This document shows positions 55,331-64,000 of a stretch of 64,000 nucleotides of DNA, piece by piece. A model generated the notes under the pieces. That model had not been told where the DNA came from and did not search any database. It saw only the letters and a program-made list of their open reading frames with translations. A program made the position numbers and the translations under genes. How positions within the stretch are numbered: position 1 is the first letter of the stretch; each line of letters begins with the position of its first letter. The stretch is from Telopea speciosissima (taxonomy: Eukaryota; Streptophyta; Magnoliopsida; Proteales; Proteaceae). The DNA is taken from the NCBI RefSeq assembly GCF_018873765.1, contig NC_057925.1, positions 7,637,568 through 7,701,567 on the forward strand, given 5' to 3'.

Positions 55331-58300
55331 ATGGCGTATCTGGTTTCTTCACCATTCACAACCATACCCACTTCGAAATTAGAACATCTCTCTTCTTTCT
55401 CTCAAAAGCATTTCTTTCTTCACTCATTCCTACCCAAGAAACTCAACCCAAGCAGTAGAAGAACTGGATTTGGAGTGAGATGTGCTGCAATTGGTAATGG
55501 GTTGTTTACCCAAACCACACAAGAGGTACGTAGAATTCTTCCTGAAAATAAACTAGGGTTACCCAGAGTTAAAATTGTCTATGTAGTTCTTGAAGCTCAA
55601 TACCAATCTTCCGTCTCGGAAGCTGTGAGGAATCTCAACAACAATGAGAGGTACGCTTCCTTTGAAGTAGTTGGTTACTTGGTTGAAGAGCTACGGGACA
55701 AATCCACTTACCAAGCATTCTGTAAAGATCTTGAAGATGCTAACATCTTTATTGGTTCTCTTATATTCGTGGAAGAGCTTGCGCAGAAGGTTAAGACAGC
55801 AGTTGAGAAGGAGAGAGATAGACTTGATGCAGTGCTGGTATTCCCTTCAATGCCTGAAGTAATGCGACTAAACAAGTTGGGTTCTTTTAGTATGTCGCAG
55901 CTTGGGCAATCGAAGAGCCCCTTTTTCCAGCTCTTCAAGAGGAAGAAGCAATCTGCAGGATTTGCAGAAAGTATGTTGAAACTAGTGAGGACTTTGCCTA
56001 AGGTTCTTAAGTACTTACCGAGTGATAAGGCTCAAGATGCTCGGCTGTATATACTTAGTTTGCAATTCTGGCTTGGTGGGTCACCTGAAAATTTGCAGAA
56101 TTTCTTGAAAATGATATCTGGTTCCTATGTACCAGCACTGAAAGGGACTAAGATTGAGTATTCGGATCCGGTTTTGTTCTTGGATACTGGAATATGGCAC
56201 CCTTTGGCCCCTTGTATGTATGATGATGTGAAGGAGTTTTTGAATTGGTATGGGACTAGAAGGGATGCCAATGCAAAGTTGAAGGACCCGAATGCTCCTG
56301 TAATTGGGCTGATTTTGCAGAGGTCTCATATTGTTACTGGGGATGAGAGCCACTATGTTGCTGTCATCATGGAGCTTGAGGCAAGTGGAGCTAAGGTGAT
56401 TCCAATTTTTTCTGGTGGACTTGATTTCTCAGGCCCAGTGGAGAGGTTCTTGATTGATCCAATCAGTAAGAAGCCGTTTGTACATTCAGTCGTGTCATTG
56501 ACGGGTTTCGCTCTTGTTGGAGGGCCAGCTAGGCAGGATCATCCCAGGGCTGTTGAGGCATTAATGAAGCTCGATGTGCCATACATTGTCGCCCTGCCTT
56601 TGGTGTTCCAGACAACAGAGGAGTGGCTAAACAGTACCTTGGGACTGCACCCAATTCAGGTGGCTTTGCAGGTTGCTCTTCCCGAGCTGGATGGTGGGAT
56701 GGAGCCCATTGTTTTTGCTGGCCGTGATCCTAGAACTGGTGAGTGTAGTTTATCTTTGTTTTCTTTTAACTTTTAATATTTATTTCAGTCTGATATCTCA
56801 GTGGTCTATCCAATTTTCTTCTTGGTTTTCTCTTTTTCATTGTTCCTCGTCTTTCTGCTACTTTTGTTGTCAGTTTGTTCCTCTGTTGCTCTGCTTTTTT
56901 CTCTTGAGCTTGCTTGTGTTCTGTTTGTATAATTCTGTATCTTTCTCGAGTTGAATGACTAAAAGTGAGTCCCTGTGCTTGGGTTTTTAATTTGTAAGAT
57001 GGTTCTTAGGTGCTGATCAATGTATTTGTTTGCAGGGAAGTCACATGCTCTACATAAGAGGGTGGAGCAGCTCTGCACAAGGGCAATCAGATGGGCTGAA
57101 CTGAAAAGGAAATCCAAGGTAATTACCCGTTTTCTTTCAGTAACCTTATACTATTAGTCATTGTTAATTCATTTGTCGTGCACAAACTTTGCGTATGTGT
57201 AGAAAATTTGTGAAGGGCCAGACTATTTTAAAGTACATATGGTAAAAAATCTGATCTTTTCTGATACATGTGTTGTTTGGATATAATATGGATAGGAATA
57301 CCGTATAGTTCTTATTTTTATTATATTTTATGAGTTAACACCCATATTTGTGTGTAAATATTACATATTAATGTCCTCAAGTTCTAATTAAAATGTCTCA
57401 ATCTTGAATTTATACTTGAATTTTTTTTTTCTTGTAATATAAGTGGTTTTTTACTGAACTTTTGAGTTTAAATTGAGCTATACTTGCCTGAGTTTTTTTT
57501 TCTTCACAAAATCTTTTGCAATATTATGCTAGTTAAACATGTTATTTATGGTCTAAATCATTTGTGTTTCTGACTTCTTTTTTTCCCTCTCAATTTTGGT
57601 TAAACATGTTATTTATGGTTTCTAAGCAGTTCATTTAAAAAAAAATCTGGATATGTGAGTTAAACTTCTTGATTAATTTATCAATGAATTAACTATTAAA
57701 GATTATAAGAATGGGGAGCTCCATGTGAAGTAGATCTTCATCTTGAAAGGCCCTTTTCTTAATAATTACATTATAGTAACAATGATAATTATTAATAACT
57801 ATTATTGTTATTGTTACTAAAGGGCAGAGATTTATTAGGATAAAAGGTTTGAAAACTTCATGAGCATCAATTATTTGCTGCCACTTTGATAATGATAACA
57901 GCAATAATTATTATTAATTATAAGCTGCCGATGAACATGTCAATAAAAAGAAATTATGAGCTGCCAATGAGCTGAGACATCTTTGTTATTTTCTACAAAT
58001 TTAAACATGAAATATTTTATCTGTTTAATGTTTACATGTAGCCTGAGAAAGCTATAAGATTCAAATATTTCATCACAATAATCAGTGAAAATATCTGGAC
58101 AATATACCAATCTTTAGAGTAGTAATTATATATAATTATGTATCGAGAATGATGAAGAGTGCCCTAATTCAAATCAACTGCTTAGAAAATGACTTAATAC
58201 TGATTATTAACATAACTCAAAACTCATGTATTTTCTATTCCACTTCTGGACTTTGTAATTAAGAAGCAATAGCTTGTGTTGATGTGACTTTGTTGTCTTT

Positions 58301-61300
58301 GGTGCATGGTGGTCATGTTTTCAAAATAATTGTTTCTATTAAACGTGTATGAGAAAAAACAATTTATTAATTTTTTCAGGGGCATCATGAATTTGGCAGA
58401 AAGCTAACTAGAAATCTGCTTCTGTTTATTTAAAACTGTGATTATGTCTGATTGCAGGCAGAGAAAAAGCTTGCTATTACTGTGTTCAGCTTCCCTCCAG
58501 ACAAGGGCAATGTTGGAACTGCTGCCTATCTCAATGTATTTTCATCCATCTACTCTGTCTTGAAGGAACTTCAAAGGGATGGATACAGTGTTGAGGGCTT
58601 GCCTGAGAAAGCCGAAGATCTGATGGAAGATGTTATTCATGATAAGGAAGCACAATTCAGCAGTCCAAACCTCAACGTTGCATACAAGATGGGTGTTAGG
58701 GAGTACCAGAGTCTCACTCCATATGCCACTGCATTGGAAGAGAACTGGGGCAAACCACCAGGAAATCTGAATTCTGATGGTGAGAGTCTTTTGGTCTATG
58801 GAAAACAGTACGGTAACGTGTTCATTGGGGTGCAACCTACGTTTGGCTATGAAGGTGACCCAATGAGACTTCTGTTCTCCAAATCAGCCAGTCCACACCA
58901 TGGATTCGCTGCATACTACTCCTTTGTTGAGAAGATCTTCAAGGCTGATGCTGTTCTCCACTTTGGCACTCATGGTTCACTTGAGTTCATGCCTGGGAAA
59001 CAGGTTGGGATGAGTGATGTCTGCTATCCTGACAGTCTTATTGGTAATATCCCTAATGTCTACTACTATGCTGCAAACAACCCTTCTGAAGCTACCATAG
59101 CCAAGCGCCGCAGCTATGCCAACACCATTAGCTATCTGACACCTCCTGCAGAGAATGCTGGACTTTATAAGGGCCTCAAACAGCTCAGTGAGCTAATCTC
59201 ATCTTACCAGTCACTAAAAGACAGCGGTCGTGGGCCTCAAATTGTGAGCTCCATCATCAGCACTTCCAAGCAATGCAACCTTGACAAGGACGTCGACCTT
59301 CCTGAAGAAGGGGAGGAACTTTCAGCCAAAGAGCGAGACCTTGTGGTTGGGAAGGTCTACTCCAAGATCATGGAGATAGAGTCCCGGCTCTTGCCTTGTG
59401 GTCTCCATGTCATTGGTGAGCCGCCGTCAGCCATGGAAGCAGTTGCAACACTTGTCAACATAGCTGCACTGGACCGCCCTGAAGAGGGGATATCCTCTCT
59501 CCCATCAATATTAGCTGAGACAGTAGGAAGGAAGATTGAGGATATCTATCGAGGAAGTGACAAGGGTATCTTGAAGGATGTGGAACTGCTACGCCAAATT
59601 ACAGAGGCATCACGTGGATCAATAACAGCCTTTGTGGATAGAACCACGAATAAAAAGGGCCAAGTTGTTGATGTGGCTGATAAGTTGAGTTCTATCCTTG
59701 GATTTGGGTTGAGTGAGCCATGGGTGCAGTACTTATCAAACACAAAATTTTACAGGGCTGACCGTGAGAAGCTCAGGATCTTGTTTGAGTTCTTGGGTGA
59801 CTGTTTGAAGTTAGTTGTTGCTGATAATGAATTAGGGAGCTTAAAGCAAGCTTTGGAGGGTAGTTTTGTGGAACCAGGGCCTGGTGGAGACCCAATTAGG
59901 AACCCGAAGGTTTTGCCAACGGGAAAGAACATTCATGCACTAGACCCACAGGCTATTCCAACAACAGCAGCCATGCAAAGTGCAAAGGTGGTGGTGGATA
60001 GGTTGCTCGAGAGACAGAAGGCAGAAAATGGGGGACAATATCCTGAAACGGTTGCACTTGTGTTGTGGGGCACAGATAACATCAAGACCTATGGAGAGTC
60101 ATTAGCTCAAGTTTTATGGATGATTGGGGTGAGCCCAATTGCAGATACCTTTGGCCGTGTAAACCGGGTGGAGCCAGTCACCCTTGAAGAACTTGGACGG
60201 CCTAGAATTGATGTTGTCGTCAATTGCTCGGGAGTCTTCAGAGATCTGTTCATCAATCAGGTTTTCCCCTTTTCCTTTTTCTGTTTTCCTCTGCATAATT
60301 GCTACAGTTTCATGTTATTACTATTGGTATACCATCCTTGTAGTTACTGGCCAGAGGTTATATTTCCTTTTTAACTAGCTCTGCTAAATATTTATGATCA
60401 GCAGATGACCTTACTGTGTATTCGGGTCATTCTGCAATCAGATCAAGTGCTTAAATTTTTTTTTCCTGTCAATTATTGCTAAGACTGTTTCCTAACTGAT
60501 CTTCTTATTTTGTAGATGAACCTCTTGGACCGTGCTGTAAAAATGGTGGCAGAGCTAGATGAGCCAGAGGACCAAAACTATGTCAAGAAGCATGCATTTG
60601 AACAAGCCCAAACCCTTGGCATTGGTGTACGTGAAGCTGCAACTCGTGTATTCTCCAATGCATCAGGCTCCTACTCCTCCAATATCAACCTTGCTGTTGA
60701 GAATTCATCATGGAATGATGAGAAACAACTTCAGGACATGTATTTGAGCCGCAAATCATTTGCCTTTGATTCTGATGCCCCTGGTGCAGGCATGACCGAG
60801 AAACGCAAGGTGTTTGAGATGGCACTCAGCACTGCTGATGCTACATTCCAGAATCTTGATTCATCTGAAATCTCACTCACTGATGTCAGCCATTACTTTG
60901 ATTCAGACCCAACCAATCTTGTACAAAACCTCAGAAAGGATGGTAAGAAGCCCAAAGCATACATTGCTGACACTACCACAGCTAATGCCCAAGTGCGAAC
61001 ACTGTCAGAGACTGTTCGACTTGATGCTCGCACCAAACTGCTCAACCCCAAGTGGTATGAAGGTATGATGTCTAGTGGGTATGAGGGAGTACGTGAAATT
61101 GAGAAGAGACTCACAAACACGGTTGGCTGGAGTGCTACCTCAGGCCAAGTTGACAACTGGGTTTATGAAGAAGCAAACTCAACTTTCATTCAAGATGAGG
61201 ATATGCTTAACAGATTGATGAAAACTAATCCAAACTCATTCAGGAAGTTGGTGCAGACTTTCTTAGAAGCTAATGGACGTGGGTATTGGGAGACATCTGA

Positions 61301-61370
61301 GGATAACATTGAGAAGTTAAGGCAGTTGTACTCTGAAGTTGAAGACAAGATTGAAGGGATTGACCGGTGA
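55331..61370 (+). CDS. CHLH: magnesium chelatase subunit H, chloroplastic (4 exons)
   Basis: Role (family knowledge): the porphyrin-binding catalytic subunit of Mg-chelatase. With ChlI, ChlD and the activator GUN4 it inserts Mg2+ into protoporphyrin IX, the first committed step of chlorophyll synthesis in plastids; the gene is also known as GUN5/ABAR. Exons: 55331-56738, 57036-57118, 58458-60260, 60516-61370, all GT-AG and in phase. Total 4149 nt, i.e. 1382 aa plus TGA, matching the about 1381 aa of the Arabidopsis protein. A Ser-rich transit peptide precedes a likely cleavage near VRC/AAIGNG (about residue 51). An N-terminal ChlH domain follows ([14 protein letters not shown] near 78). Then comes the CobN/Mg-chelatase domain ([58 protein letters not shown]). 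It ends [11 protein letters not shown]. No defects seen. Confidence 0.97.
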
Positions 61371-61690
61371 AGTATTGAAGTCTGTAAAATGTTTTGAACA
61401 TTTAAAATTTGATAGTAGTCTGCTTGGATCATATCTATCTCTCTCTATCGCTCAGTCTAGGGAGGGAGATCGATAAACTGTAGTGTCGAAGCGCATTGTA
61501 ATGTGAGTTTGTGTCTTAAGTCTTCCACTGTAAGTCTGTAATGTGATTCTCTTTTTTTCCTCTTCTCAAATATCTTCTGAGTACTTATTGGACATTAAAA
61601 TTTGGATCTGGGCCGACTGGGCGTATCAGGGTTTAACGGTTTAACCCCAGCCCTGCCCCCTCCCCCCTCCCAAAAAATAAAATAAAATAA
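61371..61690 (+). other. CHLH 3' UTR and downstream flank
   Basis: Begins right after the TGA. T-rich stretch near 61551-61560; no precise polyadenylation site assigned. Confidence 0.45.
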
Positions 61691-61830
61691 AGGGAGAATG
61701 TTTTCTGTGCCGGTGGCGCAGGCTGCGCCCAGACACATGGGGGTGGGCAAAATGACCACCCTACCCCCCTGAATGGCAGGCCCATGTGTCTGGGCGTAGG
61801 CTACGCTGCAACACAGAGAACGTCACCCCT
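61691..61830. mobile_element. MITE, GGGAGA...CACCCCT hairpin family
   Basis: Inverted blocks: GCGCAGGCTGCGCCCAGACA against TGTCTGGGCGTAGGCTACGC, and TGGGGGTGGGCAAAATGACC near the centre. Flanked by AAAATAAAAT (61681-61690 and 61831-61840), a likely target duplication although the region is low in complexity. Confidence 0.8.
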
Positions 61831-61868
61831 AAAATAAAATCTAAGCTCATCATTTGTATTTCAATTTC

Positions 61869-62057
61869 GGGAGAAAGAACGCTAACCGGTGCTGTGTATG
61901 GGTGTGTACCTACACCCAGACACAGCCCAGCATAAAAATGACCGGAGCACCCCTTGAAAGGTGGAAAGGTCTAGGGGTCGGTCGATCTTTTCACCTTGGG
62001 CTGTGTTTGGACGCAGGTATACACCTAGACACATCACCAGTTAGCGTTCCTTTTCCC
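61869..62057. mobile_element. MITE, 189 bp, same family, with perfect 9-bp target duplication
   Basis: GGGAGAAAGAACGCTAACCGG at the left is inverted at the right as AGTTAGCGTTCCTTTTCCC. Inner blocks TACACCCAGACACAGCCCA and TGGGCTGTGTTTGGACGCAG are also inverted. The 9-bp repeat TTCAATTTC (61860-61868 and 62058-62066) indicates Mutator-type insertion. Confidence 0.88.
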
Positions 62058-62330
62058 TTCAATTTCTTAGCAGATTTTGATTGGGCAAGACATCCTATCT
62101 GGTTGTGTAGCGCCTGCACCAACACCGATTAGTGTTCCTTTTCCCTTCAATTCTGCTTTGGGCTATGTCTAGACGCAGGTATACACCTAGACACAGCACC
62201 GGTTAATGTTCCTTTTCTCTTCAATTTCTTAGCAGATTTTGATTGGGCAAGACATCGCTATCTGGTCTGTAATGCCTGCACCAGCACAGGCCCAAATAAG
62301 AGTGTGAACAATTAACATTCTTTTTCCCAT
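62058..62330. repeat. tandem duplication of MITE end plus flank, about 161-bp period
   Basis: TTCAATTTCTTAGCAGATTT followed by TGATTGGGCAAGACATC starts at 62058 and again at 62219. Between them is a second copy of the MITE right half (GGGCTATGTCTAGACGCAGG ... GGTTAATGTTCCTTTTC). So the MITE's right part and its right flank were duplicated together. Confidence 0.8.
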
Positions 62331-63359
62331 TTTGGTTTTACCCAAATCCCACCCCTTGGATTTTGGGCTTGGATAATGGATTTTGGATCTATTAATCAAC
62401 TGTAGTATTTTAAATCCAGCTTTCATCATCATTTGGTTTTGGGCGTCTTGTGGGCTGACAAGATAATCATCACATTTCAGGATTATGGTTTATATTGCAA
62501 CTGAGTTAATGTGGTTGAAATCTCAACTTCAAGAGTTGGGTTTTCTAGTTATTCGACCTATATATGAAAATGTTTTGTGATAATATAGATGCAATCTATA
62601 TTGCCAGTAACCAGGGTTTTTCATAAAAGGACCAAACATATTGAGATTGACTGACACTTTGTGAGGGATGATGCTGTAAAGAAGCTGATTGTTACTCGAT
62701 CCGTTTCAACTACAAATTAGTTAGCTGATTGTTTAGAATTTACTAGCTGAACCTCTCGCTGGTTCTCTCTCTCTCCTTTAGATTTTGCTTACCTATTAGG
62801 CTCTACTGTAACAAGAAGAAGAGGGAAAGAATACTTTAGTTGTTCTCTGCTTCCTCATGACTGGTCAAGTTAAATAATTTAAGATATACTTTTATTTATT
62901 GAGAAATAAACAATACTTGAGTATAATAGATTTTCTTTTTCTTGGTGAAGAAAAGTCTATTGATGATGGGTATGTGAAGACTCCATAACTTTTGAAGCAT
63001 AAAGCTCATACAACCAAGCAGTGGATGAGGACCATACTATCTTACGCATCAAATGGACTTTGCAACGGCTGGGGCAAAGACTCGGGTAGTGCTTCTTCAA
63101 CCAGGTTTTGAGACGCTTATGCACCTGAATTTGCTCGATTCTGAACTTGAACTCCCTTCCCCATTGATAGGGCCCTCCTTGCCAAGAGTCAGCTATGTTG
63201 TTAATTTGCCTTGGAATAAAGGTGATAGAACACTCTACAAATAGGATGTCAAATGTAACATTTCGTGTGTGATAGCATAAACTTATTGAGGATGTAATTA
63301 GCCAATGCCCTGTGGGTAGGAAATGACTTATTCTTGATTGTTGGATTTCTAATTCCAGA
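62331..63359. other. intergenic, nothing recognised
   Basis: AT-rich, short frames only; no bounded repeat seen. Confidence 0.35.
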
Positions 63360-64000
63360 CATGTGTATATTCTAAAACATGGAACATCAACATGGGGCCA
63401 TCTTGATGGTCCACATGTGATAAACCATAAATATTCGGGGCCAACCTTGAGCCACCACGTGGCATGGCATGAAGGGAGGATGACCCAGACCCAGCTATAT
63501 CAAGACCCATCTGCTGAACCTAAGAGGAAGAGACCCAGTAGGTCACACAAGGACTAAGGTCACCATCCAGATTTACGTCATCCTACCGGCAAAGGAACCT
63601 TATCCCAAAGGAGATGAACCTCACCTACGCACGACCCTCAAGAACCTTATCTAAAGGAGGTGAACCTCATGTCCATCTGCTAGGGAACACCTCCCCTACC
63701 CAGACTCTACCTCCTAAGAAGAGGTGATCTATTACGTGATGGACTCTACTACCAATAAGACTATCACCAATTACCTAGACTCTCCACCGTCATACACAGC
63801 TATAAATACCCAGGTATTCTACCCCATTAACCGATCTTGAATTTCAATAATTCATTTGTTGCTGAGAAAGATCTAACTTAGGCATCGGAGAGTCCTAGGC
63901 CGGAACCACACCGGTTCTCTCTTGTCCCTGACGTCCTTTTGCAGGTTGCGGCACCCGAAGGACCACCCGATAATTTCTTGATGCAATAGATATCTAACTT
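63360..64000 (+). mobile_element. probable LTR of a retrotransposon, cut by the window edge
   Basis: Contains CAGCTATAAATACCCAGGT (TATA) near 63800, followed by GAAAGATCTAACTTAGGCATCGG, GAGTCCTAGGCCGG and CCTTTTGCAGG. This is a TATA-R-U5 layout I know from plant gypsy LTRs. The left boundary is uncertain and the right end lies beyond the window. Confidence 0.5.

Noticed and set aside
55331..56776. A 481-aa protein as the complete CHLH product
   Set aside because: The last 12 codons read into intron 1; the exon ends at 56738 and the protein continues in three more exons.
1..64000. CRISPR arrays, bacterial operons or prophage-like systems
   Set aside because: All tandem repeats here are LTR-internal units, microsatellites or local duplications; the setting is a plant nuclear genome.

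Overview
This is a nuclear segment of a flowering-plant genome. The evidence is GT-AG introns, plant retrotransposon and SINE families, and two plant genes resolved exon by exon. The repeat style would fit a woody or early-diverging eudicot, but the sequence does not fix the species. By area, most of the window is transposable-element sequence.

Genes. (1) 3673-21458, minus: a complete 13-exon gene for the Notchless homolog NLE (474 aa), a WD40 factor of 60S ribosome assembly. Its 9-kb third intron holds two opposed LINE copies. Intron 8 holds two SINEs and a TRIM element. (2) 29958-30632, minus: an intact single-exon ABCI1/CcmA-type ATP-binding protein for mitochondrial cytochrome c maturation. 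(3) 55331-61370, plus: a complete 4-exon magnesium chelatase H subunit (CHLH/GUN5, 1382 aa). A degraded PPR gene lies at the left edge (about 100-975, minus). No operon-like or pathway link joins these genes; they are ordinary single-copy housekeeping loci separated by repeats.

Repeat layout. 1-3.6 kb: PPR pseudogene, a MITE and a tandem repeat. 21.7-26.5 kb: three Mutator-like elements, one nested in another, carrying gene fragments (a GH5 mannanase piece, an EF-hand piece and an unrecognised coding piece). 27-29 kb: MITEs and an 852-bp hAT-like element. 30.6-37.4 kb: mostly featureless, with a tRNA-like SINE. 37.4-47.6 kb: a 9.4-kb LTR element with a tRNA-Met primer site, no visible gag-pol and antisense ORFs, inserted in the centre of a fold-back element. 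47.9-50.7 kb: two minus-strand LINE remnants, one split by a solo LTR. 50.7-54 kb: nothing recognised. 54.1-54.5 kb: hAT-like MITE. 61.7-62.3 kb: MITE cluster with a tandem duplication. 63.4-64 kb: probable LTR running off the edge.

I found no convincing undescribed functional system. The most unusual signals are mobile-element biology. They are a set of 15-43 bp insertions that look like LINE 3' tails with their own target-site duplications, a LINE with a patchwork 5' junction, arrays of about 60-bp dyad units in a large LTR, and an LTR pair whose differences in a counted stretch are all transitions.
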